Positions 1 through 9,308 of a DNA stretch of 64,000 nt are shown here, piece after piece. Position numbers and translations under genes: made by a program. Origin of the DNA: Schistocerca nitens (taxonomy: Eukaryota; Arthropoda; Insecta; Orthoptera; Acrididae); NCBI RefSeq assembly GCF_023898315.1, contig NC_064616.1:710053389-710117388 (forward strand). The letters run 5' to 3'. The notes beneath the pieces were generated by a model that was given only the letters and a program-made list of their open reading frames with translations, was not told where the DNA came from and made no database searches. The first letter of the stretch is position 1, and each line of letters opens with the position of its first letter.

Positions 1-1
1 T

Positions 2-1132
2 GCCACCATCCAAGCGTTGTCCGCTATTTTTTGCATTGAAGGTCTTCCCCAGACTATTGTTTCCGACAATGGCCCACAATTCATGTCCGCAGAATTTCAG
101 TCATTCTGCAAGGCCAATGGTATTCAACATCTGACATCCGCGCCGTTTTCGCCTCAGTCAAACGGTGCCGCTGAACGGTTGGTCCGGACTTTCAAGTCAC
201 AGATGTTGAAGTTGAAAGAGTCGCATTCTAGGGAGGACGCGTTGTTGCTCTTTTTGTCTTCGTATCGCTCTCAGCCCCGCGATGGTCGCTCGCCGGCTGA
301 GTTGCTCCATGGTCGTCCTCATCGAACCTTGATGTCTTTGCTGCATCCGCCGCATCCGGTTCCTGTGCAGCGGCAGACTCCTGCTTTTGCTCCTGGCGAC
401 GTTGTATTTTATCGCAACTATCGCGGTTCACGGCGTTGGCTCGCAGGGCGCATTCTTCGCTGCCTCGGCCGCGCGATGTATTTGGTTTTGGGGGCCTCTG
501 GTGAGGTGCGTCGGCATCTCAATCAGCTGCGCCTCTGTCGTCGCCTGGGTTCTGCCGCTCCCCGTCTGCTTTCAGCGACGGTGCCGTCCGGTCAGCGCCC
601 TGGGGACCCATCTACTGGCTCGCCTCATCCCCAGGTGTTACCGACGCTGCCTTCCATTTTGCCTCATGGCGACGCGCCGCCGCCGCCGCCTGTTCTCCCG
701 CCGGCGCCGCCCGCAGTGGACACGTCGCTGCAACCGCCTGGCGCCTCCCGGGGTCACGTGCCGCCGATCGCTTCCCGTGACCAGATGTCCTCCGCCATGG
801 AACTCTTGCCCGCTCCGGACCAGATGTCGTCTTCGCCCGTCGGGTGCTCCGACCAAATGGAGGTCGACCCTTCGGCCCCTCCTGTCTCATTACGGGCGCA
901 TACACCGCATGTTGACGTGCACCCTGGACTACGTTTTCAGGCGTTTCCTAGCTCCCCTCGGACCGAATGGCCGGCTGCGGGTGGCACAGCCTCGCCTCTT
1001 GTTAGGCTCCCCACCTCATCGCATACGTCACCATGGGGTCCTCCCCACGGCGGGCGGAAGCCTTATAACACGACCGTTCGCCGATTTGCGGGGGAGGAAT
1101 GTGGTGTCACTGCCAGACACCACACTTGCTAG
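2..1132 (+). CDS. Ty3/Gypsy integrase C-terminal half (partial)
   Basis: The frame is open from the window edge, so the true start lies upstream. The first ~100 residues are a retroviral-type integrase catalytic core: VSDNGPQF carries the second catalytic Asp, and SPQSNGAAERLVRTFK the catalytic Glu. Residues about 125-180 form the small C-terminal domain (FAPGDVVFYRNY, then a basic stretch), followed by about 190 residues rich in Pro and Ser with repeated DQMSS-like motifs. The frame runs a few codons into the LTR, which is common at the 3' end of Gypsy pol. Integrase inserts the element cDNA into host DNA. Treated as an element fossil; nothing suggests a host function. Confidence 0.85.
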   Translation, partial: ATIQALSAIFCIEGLPQTIVSDNGPQFMSAEFQSFCKANGIQHLTSAPFSPQSNGAAERLVRTFKSQMLKLKESHSREDALLLFLSSYRSQPRDGRSPAELLHGRPHRTLMSLLHPPHPVPVQRQTPAFAPGDVVFYRNYRGSRRWLAGRILRCLGRAMYLVLGASGEVRRHLNQLRLCRRLGSAAPRLLSATVPSGQRPGDPSTGSPHPQVLPTLPSILPHGDAPPPPPVLPPAPPAVDTSLQPPGASRGHVPPIASRDQMSSAMELLPAPDQMSSSPVGCSDQMEVDPSAPPVSLRAHTPHVDVHPGLRFQAFPSSPRTEWPAAGGTASPLVRLPTSSHTSPWGPPHGGRKPYNTTVRRFAGEECGVTARHHTC

Positions 1133-1609
1133 GTGGTAGCTTAAATCGGCCGCGGTCCATTAGTACATGTCGGACCCGCGTGTCGCCACTGTGTGATCGC
1201 AGACCGAGCGCCACCACACGGCAGGTCTCGAGAGACGTACGAGAACTCGGCCCAGTTGTACGGCGACGTTGCTAGCGACTATACGGACGAAGCCATTTCT
1301 CTCATTTGCCGAGAGACAGAATAGCCTTCAGCTAAGTTAATGGCTACGACTTAGCAAGCGCCATTAGCCTTAAATAGCTTGTATATAAAGAGTCACTTGT
1401 ATCGCCACAATCTCCAGATGTCTCATCAAGAACGATGTATACAAGGATGTATTAAAAGTTAAGTATATTCAAAAGATACGTATTTTCTTTATCACATTCA
1501 TTAAGTCTCCTGTTTCAGACCTCACTCCATCCTTCGTGAGTTAGCGCGTGCATCTTGGCCGCCTCTTTCAATTAGTGTGCGTAGTGTTGGCAAGTCTGCC
1601 GACACTACA
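1100..1609 (+). repeat. 3' LTR of the Gypsy element
   Basis: The LTR starts TGTGGTGTC directly after a purine-rich tract and ends GACACTACA, giving imperfect inverted ends and the usual TG...CA limits, about 510 bases. The first 25 bases are themselves a dyad with arms TGTGGTGTC and GACACCACA. A TATA-like motif (TATATAAAG) lies at about 1382-1390, a sensible U3 promoter position. The end is inferred from the inverted ends alone because the partner LTR is not in view. Confidence 0.75.
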
Positions 1610-1854
1610 GAACCCATTTGAACAAAGGGATGATGATGCTAATAAAATACATATGAAGCAGACAGGTAAAATAATAGACAGACAATTAAAAAAACAGTCT
1701 TGTTTCTGTTCGCAAGAGATGTAAAATTCACACCCAGCGACAGCATGATTTCTGTTCGCAACACTTTGGAAAGATGAACAACACTGAACATTCACTTGAA
1801 AACTGCACTAAAAAATTGGCAAATATGACATACTACAGCTGACGGCAGGTGGGG
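1610..1854. other. Flank with no recognised feature
   Basis: AT-rich sequence between the LTR and the G-rich Jockey fragment. I see no gene, tRNA or repeat that I can name. The left limit of the Jockey fragment is uncertain, so part of this may be its 3' untranslated end. Confidence 0.4.
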
Positions 1855-2370
1855 GGAACCTGGACAGGTGATCAGGTGATGGGAAAATAAAAAGGGGGGA
1901 AGGAGAGAAAAAACGAAGGGAGGGAGAGGGGAAAAGGAACCGATGGAGGATGAGAACCCACAAGGGGGGTGTGCTGGGCAGACGCGACAGGGAGTGGGGA
2001 AAGGCAGTGGAGGGGAATACAAAAGGACTCGGGGGGGGGGGGGGGAAGAGAGGTAGGGAGAGGTTAGGTGGGGAGAAAAAGGGGTGGAAGGGGGCAAGAG
2101 GGAGCCCAGGGAAAGGACAGAGGAAAGGAGGGGGGGTGAGGATCAGAGTTGATAGGAGGGATAAGTGGCGGGAGAGAGGGGATCATCCGGGAGGGGGAGT
2201 TGATGGAAGCCACCTCGGGAAGGGAGATGAAGGGTGTAGAGATGGAGGGTAGGGGGACACAATGGTGAAGGCGCGGCAGTGGGCTGGGATGGGAGAGGAG
2301 AGGAGCTACCAGGGCGTGGGGAGGATCAAGGTGGCGTGAGGTGCAGAGTATGCGGATAAGTTTGAGGAAT
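1855..2370 (-). mobile_element. Old Jockey-type LINE fragment (3' end)
   Basis: G-rich on the plus strand, so C-rich in the LINE sense. Between about 2140 and 2370 it aligns by eye with the ORF2 C-terminus and 3' UTR of the full-length Jockey element at 47584-53078, including the stretch encoding the LPLPDDEL-like tail near 2185-2200, but with many differences. It is an older, 5'-truncated member of a related family. The right (5') end is at about 2370. The part from about 1983 recurs almost unchanged at 55115-55500, while the sequence to the left differs there, so 1983 marks a duplication breakpoint. Confidence 0.65.
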
Positions 2371-2381
2371 GACGTGTCCTC
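2370..2381. other. Unoccupied target site of the unit-C Jockey LINE
   Basis: TGACGTGTCCTC occurs here once, with nothing inserted. At unit C the same bases stand at 55501-55512, followed by a 2.4 kb Jockey LINE and then a near copy, TGACGAGTCGTC, at 57902-57913. Unit B keeps the right-hand copy, TGACGTGTCGTC, at 27854-27865. So unit A carries the pre-insertion allele of this site. Confidence 0.85.
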
Positions 2382-2612
2382 AATTTCAAACTCCCTCTTA
2401 AGGGAACGAAATGTCTCACCACATATGAAGTCTCTTAAGGTAACACCACAGAGAAGTTGTAAATATAAGTTTTATACTACGATTTACTTCATAAATTCGG
2501 TAACGCATCTGACTTTATTACGATGGTTGACTCTCCCTGTATAGGTGGAGACTGAAATATCGTTAAAAGAGAGCGCTGCAACGAAAGAAACGCCAAGTAA
2601 AGAATCATATCC

Positions 2613-2686
2613 GTGGTGCCCCAGCCTTCGCCCACATCTGCCAGGTGGCGTGGTGCCACAGCCATCGCCTACATCCGCCAGGTGGC
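2613..2686. repeat. 37-base tandem repeat, two copies
   Basis: Two adjacent imperfect copies beginning GTGGTGCC and ending CCAGGTGGC at 2613-2649 and 2650-2686. Equivalent pairs lie at 28097-28170 (unit B) and 58145-58218 (unit C). Confidence 0.8.
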
Positions 2687-3390
2687 GTGTCACTGATATC
2701 AAACTGATGGGTTGATTAATTAAATTGATCATGAGAGTCACTTTGCATGGTGAATAATTTTTCTTTTTCAGTAGTCGGATTAAACTCATGAGGAAGTTCA
2801 AATGGGAATCCCTGAAGGGGAGAAGGTGTTCTTTTTGAGGAACACTGTTAATAACCGACATTTGAACCTGACCACTAAAGGATTCTACCAACAGCAGTAT
2901 ACAATACACGTAAGGACCGCGCTATTAAAAACACGATCACAATGACTATGTTACCATCACCCTGCATAAAAGGCGGTCTTGGTTTTACAGGCACACACAA
3001 GAGTCACTGATAGCGTTACACTTTCTGGTAGAAATTCTGTCTGCGATTTGGATTCAAGTCCCTCCATTCAACGACATGCTTGCGTTGGATCCTATGCAGA
3101 CTCTCATACCTCTTTCTAACCTATATGGTACAGTAAAACTCCAACGGGGTTTCAGACGGTCCCTCTGGATCTTGTAACTGTTCCTCAGTCTCTGCCCCAG
3201 CCTCCCTGCAGCTTCATCTATGTGATCGTCCCAATTTAAGTTGGAACTGAACGAAAGTCGGAGAGCGCTAAATCCACCATCTTCTGCAACCTGTGTAGAA
3301 ATAGGTTGAGCCTAGTTAAACAACAGGCCCATCTTTTGACCACTCGGTGCAGATGGGAACAAGTGGTCGTATCGCCGTCAATGGTGTACG

Positions 3391-3807
3391 ATGTGCAAGG
3401 TCAGCGCCAAAACGAAGCTTTCTTCTGCAACAGGAGGTCGTAGTATAAGAAGACAGTACAAACAGTTACGGTCGGGTTTTTTATTGGGAAAATTAGGAAG
3501 ATTCAACATCATACAGAAACTGGGAGAAAAACGAGGATTTTCCTACTGCAATGAGATGCATTACCAAACTACATTCAGGTACTACAGTCTGAAGGAGATC
3601 TGCGTCCCTGAGGGTGCATTCATGTCTGTCACCCAAACATTATATCGTCGTTATTTTGTACCATCCACCAGAGAAAAATTACGAACTATAAAAGCTCAGC
3701 TAACTTCATCCGACAGAGAACTCGATAAGTTTTTTATCACGTCTCTCTCTTCTGGTATATCGAAAACAAATACTGTCTGCATGTCGGCACCGAGCGTTTT
3801 GTGGTGA
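3391..3807 (+). CDS. Unrecognised 138-codon open frame (unit A)
   Basis: ATG-started frame encoding a basic 138-residue protein with no motif, signal peptide or membrane segment that I recognise. The sequence appears unchanged at 28875-29291 and 58923-59339, but the whole unit is a recent duplicate, so this is weak evidence of constraint. There is no visible promoter or splice context. It may be a chance frame or part of an unrecognised transposon. Confidence 0.15.
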   Translation: MCKVSAKTKLSSATGGRSIRRQYKQLRSGFLLGKLGRFNIIQKLGEKRGFSYCNEMHYQTTFRYYSLKEICVPEGAFMSVTQTLYRRYFVPSTREKLRTIKAQLTSSDRELDKFFITSLSSGISKTNTVCMSAPSVLW

Positions 3808-4181
3808 TCCTATTAGATATAGATGGTATTGATCCATTGGAGCAGGTGGCCAGTAATGGAAGTCGCTTGCACAGACCAGTGTAAAGTTTCATCGCCTGTG
3901 CTGTAGGTGGACCATATCACACGAACTATCAGTCAAAGAGGGTCCCTGTTTTGTTGCCTGATACATTGTTTTCTTTCTGCTGTAACATGCTTTGTACACT
4001 GCCATACACTTTGTTTTTTTCGCCATGACCATGAGGTCTGTATCGGGTTTCAAACTGACATTAACACGTTTTGATCCATTGTCTCTCACAGAAAACTGGA
4101 CATTGCACGGGGTACATCATGTTGCTGCTGCTCCACAATGGATGACTGGAATAAAAGACAGTCAAAATGTAAGGAAACTGG

Positions 4182-4374
4182 TTCAAATGGCTCTAAGCAC
4201 TATGGGACTTAACATCTGAGATCATCAGTCCCCTAGACTTAGAACTATTTAAACCTAAGTAACCTAAGGATATCACACACATCCATGCCCAAGGCAAGAG
4301 TCGAACCTGCGATCGTAGCATCCGCGTGGTTCTAAACTGAAACGCCTAGAACCGCTCGACCACAGTGGACGGCA
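4182..4374 (-). mobile_element. tRNA-headed SINE (type 1)
   Basis: Diverged SINE in reverse orientation, flanked by the 12-base target-site duplication TAAGGAAACTGG at 4170-4181 and 4375-4386. In sense direction it has a tRNA-like head with box B (a changed GGTTCGAATCC), then the tail shared by all SINEs of this group. Its divergence shows it is older than the other SINEs here, and it is present in all three units. Confidence 0.9.
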
Positions 4375-4386
4375 TAAGGAAACTGG

Positions 4387-4879
4387 AAGGGTTTTGCTGC
4401 AATGTGTAGCGTTTCCAAACATCTAATCTTTCACAGTGACGGGGTAGCTAATGGCTTGGTGTTCTGTTTCAATTGATCCCTCATATTGCAGTCATGTACA
4501 CGATCATTTTTTCGGTGCTAGCCATCCCCAGAAGGTGTTGCCCCACCACTAAGACTCTTTCTCCATCTCAAACAAGCGATGTTAGTCAGTCATTATGTGG
4601 TAATCAACAGCGTACCAGTGGACAGATGGTATGGAAAAGACACCACCGATGTACCGTAATAAGAACCACAGTTGATAGTGTGATCAATTTTAGCAACTTT
4701 ACCACTTTTTTACAACGCCGACCAATGACACAGCAGTATACATCTGAATTTTTGTATCATGACTTAACCACCCCTCCTCTACTTTGCGAGTGTCATTGCG
4801 AATGTAGATAGATGACTGTGCAGTATGTCCATTCATTGTTAATTCTCGAAAGTATACACCAAAGCACGCTACACAGCAA
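4387..4879. other. Unit A spacer, nothing recognised
   Basis: About 490 bases between the SINE and the RTE insertion. There are short open frames without recognisable products. Confidence 0.4.
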
Positions 4880-4886
4880 TCTACAT

Positions 4887-7253
4887 GTTGTTGTTGTTGT
4901 GGTCTTCAGTCCTGAGACTGGTTTGATGCAGCTCTCCATGCTACTCTATCCTGTGCAAGCTTCTTCATCTCCCAGTACCTACTGCAACCTACATCCTTCT
5001 GAATCTGCTTAGTGTATTGATCTCTTGGTCTCCCTCTACGATTTTTACCCTCCACGCTGCCCTCCAACGCTAAATTTGTGATCCCTCGATGCCTCAGAAC
5101 ATGTCCTACCAACCGATCCCTTCTTCTAGTCAAGTTGTGCCACAAACTTCTCTTCTCCCCAATCCTATTCAATACCTCCTCATTAGTTACGTGATCTACC
5201 CACCTTATCTTCAGCATTCTTCTGTAGCACCACATTTCGAAAGCTTCTATTCTCTTCTTGTCCAAACTAGTTATCGTCCATGTCTCACTTCCATACATGG
5301 CTACACTTCATACAAATACTTTTTGAAACGACTTCCTGACACCTAAATCTATATTCGATGTTAACAAATTTCTCTTCTTGAGAAACGCTTTCCTTGCCAT
5401 TGCCAGTCTACATTTTATATCCTCTCTACTTCGACCATCATCGGTTATTTTACTCCCTAAATAGCAAAACTCCTTTACTACTTTAAGTGTCTCATTTCCT
5501 AATCTAATTCCCTCAGCATCACCCGACTTAATTTGACTACATTCCATTATCCTCGTTTTGCTTTTGTTGATGTTCATCTTATATCCTCCTTTCGAGACAC
5601 TGTCCATTCCGTTCAACTGCTCTTCCAAGTCCTTTGCTGACTCTGACAGAATTACAATGTCATCGGCGAACCTCAAAGTTTTAACTTCTTCTCCATGAAT
5701 TTTAATACCTACTCCGAATTTTTCTTTTGTTTCCTTTACTGCTTGCTCAATATACAGATTGAATAACATCGGGGACAGGCTACAACCCTGTCTCACTCCT
5801 TTCCCAACCACTGCTTCCCTTTCATGCCCCTCGACTCTTATAACTGCCATCTGGTTTCTGTACAAATTGTAAATAGCCTTTCGCTCCCTGTATTTTACCC
5901 CTGCCACCTTCAGAATTTGAAAGAGAGTATTCCAGTCAACATTGTCAAAAGCTTTCTCTAAGTCTACAAATGCTAGAAACGTAGGTTTGCCTTTTCTTAA
6001 TCTTTCTTCCAAGATAAGTCGTAAGGTCAGTATTGCCTCACGTGTTCCAACATTTCTACGGAATCCAAACTGATCCTCCCCGAGGTCGGCTTCTACCAGT
6101 TTTTCCATTCGTCTGTAAAGAACTCGCGTTAGTATTTTGCAGCTGTGACTTATGAAACTGATAGTTCGGTAATTTTCACATCTGTCAACACCTGCTTTCT
6201 TTGGGATTGGAATTATTATATTCTTCTTGAAGTCTGAGGGTATTTCGCCTGTCTCATACATCGTGCTCATCAGATGGTAGAGTTTTGTCATGACTGGCTC
6301 TCCTGAGGCCATCAGTAGTTCTAATGGAATGTTGTCTACTCCCGGGGCTTTGTTTTGACTAAGGTCTTTCAGTGCTCTGTCAAACTCTTCACGCAGTATC
6401 TTATCTCCCATTTCGTCTTCATCTACATCCTCTTCCATTTCCATAATATTGTCCTCAAGTACATCGCCCTTGTATAAACCCTCTATATACTCCTTCCACC
6501 TATCTGCTTTCCCTTCTTTGCTTAGAACTGGGTTGCCATCTGAGCTCTTTATATTCATACAAGTGGTTCTCTTCTCTCCAAAGGTCTCTTTAATTTTCCT
6601 GTAGGCAGTATCTATCTTACCCCTAGTGAGACAAGCCTCTACATCCTTACATTTGTCCTCTAGCCATCCCTGCTTAGCCATTTTGCACTTCCTGTCGATT
6701 TCATTTTTGAGTCGTTTGTATTCCTTTTTGCCTGCTTCATTTACTGCATTTTTATATTTTCTCCTTTCATCAATTAAATTCAATATTTCTTCTGTTACCC
6801 AAGGATTTCTATTAGCCCTCATCTTTTTACCTACTTGTTCGTCTGCTGCCTTCACCACTTCATCCCTCAGAGCTACCCATTCTTCTTCTACTGTATTTCT
6901 TTCCCCCATTCCTGTCAATTGTTCCCTTATGCTCTCCCTGAAACTCGCTACAACCTCTGGTTCTTTCAGTTATCCAGGTCCCATCTCCTTAAATTCCCAC
7001 CTTTTTGCAGTTTCTTCAGTTTCAATCTGCAGTTCATAACCAATAGATTGTGGTCAGAATCCACATCTGCCCCAGGAAATGCCTTACAATTTAAAACCTG
7101 GTTCCTAAATCTCTGTCTTACCATTATATAATCTATCTGAAACCTGTCAGTATCTCCAGGCTTCTTCCATGTATACAGCCTCCTTTCATGATTCTTGAAC
7201 CAAGTGTTAGCTATGATTAAGTTATGCTCTGTGCAAAATTCTACAAGGCGGCT
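4887..7253 (-). mobile_element. RTE-type LINE, 5'-truncated, unit A only
   Basis: A 2.37 kb insertion flanked by TCTACAT at 4880-4886 and 7254-7260. Units B and C have a single TCTACAT (30364-30370 and 60412-60418) with nothing inserted. The 3' end (left on the plus strand) is a short GTT/CAA repeat instead of a long poly(A), typical of the RTE clade. The 5' end stops inside the endonuclease domain, the usual result of incomplete reverse transcription. Confidence 0.9.
4906..7253 (-). pseudogene. RTE endonuclease/reverse transcriptase, broken
   Basis: Reading leftwards: the endonuclease C-terminus (about 7253-6966, ending in the SDHNLLVMNC block with the catalytic SDH), then reverse transcriptase (6918-5310) with motif A FVDLEKAFDNVDW, motif B GVRQGCSLSPMLFN and motif C FADDIVIL, then a C-terminal domain (5298-4906) with YGSETWT and RRGRPRDQ blocks. 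All parts belong to one polyprotein. It is broken by a frameshift near 6920-6966 and one in-frame TGA at about 5308-5310 where the family has Trp. The N-terminal endonuclease half is missing. The few lesions fit a fairly young copy that cannot move by itself. Confidence 0.9.
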
Positions 7254-7260
7254 TCTACAT

Positions 7261-7901
7261 ATTTTTAGCATTTCGATCGTAGCGCGTAATTTGAGATTAC
7301 GATTGCCTATCGTACCCTATGCGGACGGGAGTTACAGAGCATTCTCGCATTCTTAGGAGAAGGTTAGGGACTGAAAGATCTCCTCGCATTGTCTTTGACC
7401 AACGCTCCATGAAACACTGTCACCGATTTACTCTACAGCTGACCAGAAGTAGATCGCTACATTCAACATTTCGTGAAGGACCAGAGTGAACCTAGTCCTT
7501 AACTGCTGTCCCGCACCCATTTAAGAGCACAAGATTTCTGAAGATGCGCAAATGTCGAGGAGGTTAGCACCCCTTGTCGGTGTAAAGTAAATATGAAAGT
7601 GTTGTGATGATACAATAGACAGTTAAGAACAAGAAACGGGTGGTTTTCATGCCTGATGGAGCTCCAGACAGACGGACTTTGAAGCATTTTATGTAAATCA
7701 ACTGCACTATCAATTTTAAACTATTGTTCTATTGTCTGAGGTCAGTACCAAGAAGTTATTGGTAAGAGAGAACATAAACAATCGCACTCCTAAGGCTGCA
7801 CGGTTCTGCTCTTAAAACAATCTATAATGTTAGATCGTTGCGGTTTCCGACCTATTGGTTGTGTGGAATGCAACGCTGTTACTATTCCAATGTAAGAAAT
7901 A
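7261..7901. other. Unit A spacer, nothing recognised
   Basis: About 640 bases between the RTE insertion and the Tc1 relic, with a small inverted motif near 7280-7300. I recognise no gene. Repeated in B (30371-31011) and C (60419-61059). Confidence 0.4.
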
Positions 7902-8017
7902 TACACTAAAGCGCCAAAAAACAGGTATAGGCATGCATATTCAAATACAGAGATATGTAAACAGGCAGAATGGTGCACTGCGAGAGACAACAAGTCTGCC
8001 TGTGTGAGACAACAAGT

Positions 8018-8212
8018 TCAAAAATGGCTCTGAGCACTATGGGGCTTAACTTCTGAGGTCATCAGTCCCCTAGAACTTAGAACTACTTAAACCTAACTAA
8101 CCTAAGGACATCACACACATCCATGCCCGAGCCAGGATTCGAACCTGCGACCTTAGTAGTCGCGCGATTCCAGACTGTAGCGCCTAGAGCCGCTCGGCCA
8201 CTCCGGCCGGCA
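8018..8212 (-). mobile_element. tRNA-headed SINE (type 1) inside Tc1 relic
   Basis: Inserted into the 5' part of the Tc1 relic with a near-perfect 10-base duplication (AGACAACAAG at 8008-8017, AGACAAAAAG at 8213-8222). It has an intact-looking tRNA-like head with boxes TGGCCGAGCGG and GGTTCGAATCC on the minus strand. Present in unit C at 61176-61370. Unit B keeps only its first seven bases because of a deletion. Confidence 0.9.
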
Positions 8213-8257
8213 GACAAAAAGTGTCTGGTGAAGTTGATAGATCGGTTACTGCTGCCG

Positions 8258-9274
8258 CCGTGGCAGGTTATGAAGATTTAAGTGAGTTTGAACGTGGTGT
8301 TATAGTCGGCAAACAAGCATGGGACACAGCATCTCCGAGGTAGAGATGAGGTGGGGATTTTCCCATATGACCATTTCAAGAGTGTACTGTGAATATCAGG
8401 AATCTGATAAAACATCATATCTCCGACATCGCTGTGGCCAGAAAAAATCCTGCAAGAATGGGACCAACGATGACTGAAGTGCTACCCTTCCACAAATTGC
8501 TGCGTTTTCAGAGCTGGTCCATCAACAAGTGTCAGCGTGCAAACCACTCAATGAAACATCATCGATATGGGCTTTCGGAGCGGAAGGCCCACTCGTGTAC
8601 CCTTGATGACTGGACAACACAAAGCTTTACGCCTAGCTTGGGCCCGTCAAAACCGACATTGGACTGTTGACGACTGGAAACATGTTGCCTTGTCGGACGA
8701 GTCTCGTTTCAAATTTTATCGAGCAGATGGACATGTACGGGTATGGAGGCAACCTCATGAATCCTTTGACCCTGCATGTCAGCAGGGCACTGTTCAAACT
8801 GGTGGAGGCTATGTAATGGTGTGGGGCGTGTGCAGTTGGAATGATATGGGACCCCTGATAAGTCTAGATGCGACTCTGGCAGGAGGCACTTACGTAAGCA
8901 TCCTGTCTGCTTACCTGCATCCATTCATGTCCATTGTGCATTCCGACGGAATTGGGCAATTCCAACAGAACAATGCGAGACCCCGCACGTCCAGAATTGC
9001 TACAGAGTGGCTCCAGGAACACTCTTCTGAGTTTACACACTTCCGTTGCCCACCAGACTCTCCAGACATTAACATTATTGAGCATATCATGGATGCCTTG
9101 CAACGTGCTGTTCAGAAGAGATCTCCAATCCTTCGCACTCTTACGGATTTATGGACAGCCCTGCAGTATTCAGGGTGTCCATTTCCTCCAGTACTACTTC
9201 AGGCATTAGTCGAGTCCACGCCACATCGTGTTGCAGCACCTCTGCTTGTCCGCGGGGGCCGTACACGACATTAG
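8258..9274 (+). pseudogene. Tc1-like transposase, broken
   Basis: Remnants of the DNA-binding half (LSEFERGVIVGKQ, then GHSISEVEMRWGFS in another frame, a helix-turn-helix of the Tc1 type) are split by frameshifts. From 8567 a 235-residue frame covers the DDE catalytic domain. SDESRF gives the first Asp (residue 44). The second Asp of the usual QQDNARPH block is Asn (QQNNARP, residue 135). IIEHIMDAL gives the Glu (residue 172), 36 residues later, a spacing like DD36E-type families. The Asn change and the broken N-terminus mean it cannot be active. The last part, GGRTRH, ends near the right repeat. Confidence 0.88.
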
Positions 9275-9308
9275 GCGAGTGTAGCAGATTCTTTGGCTCT
9301 TCAGTGTA

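Larger units (their letters stand above)
1..1609 (+). mobile_element. Ty3/Gypsy LTR retrotransposon, 3' part
   Basis: This is the 3' portion of a Ty3/Gypsy element cut by the window edge: an integrase-encoding end of pol, a proline-rich C-terminal extension, a purine-rich tract just before position 1100 and then one LTR. The 5' LTR, gag, protease, RT and RNase H would lie outside the window. Family placement rests on the integrase core and its C-terminal domain, which resemble the insect K02A2.6-like/Mag group (recognition from memory). No target-site duplication can be tested because the other end is not visible. The visible part looks fairly well preserved, so it is probably not very old. 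Confidence 0.85.
2382..4169. other. Unit A leading segment, no recognised gene
   Basis: About 1.8 kb before the first SINE. It holds a two-copy 37-base tandem repeat and one 138-codon open frame, both listed separately. Otherwise I recognise nothing. It is repeated in units B and C. Confidence 0.5.
7904..9306 (+). mobile_element. Tc1/mariner relic 1 (unit A)
   Basis: Bounded by TA dinucleotides (7902-7903 and 9307-9308) and imperfect terminal inverted repeats: CACTAAAGCGCCAAAAAA on the left and, reversed, CACTGAAGAGCCAAAGAA on the right. Without the SINE inside it the element is about 1.2 kb, normal for Tc1-like elements. Units B (31014-32158) and C (61062-62464) carry the same insertion, so it predates the duplication. 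Confidence 0.92.

Noticed and set aside
8018-8212. tRNA genes suggested by box A and box B motifs here and at other SINEs
   Set aside because: Each is followed by the SINE body and flanked by target-site duplications, so they are SINE heads and not tRNA genes.
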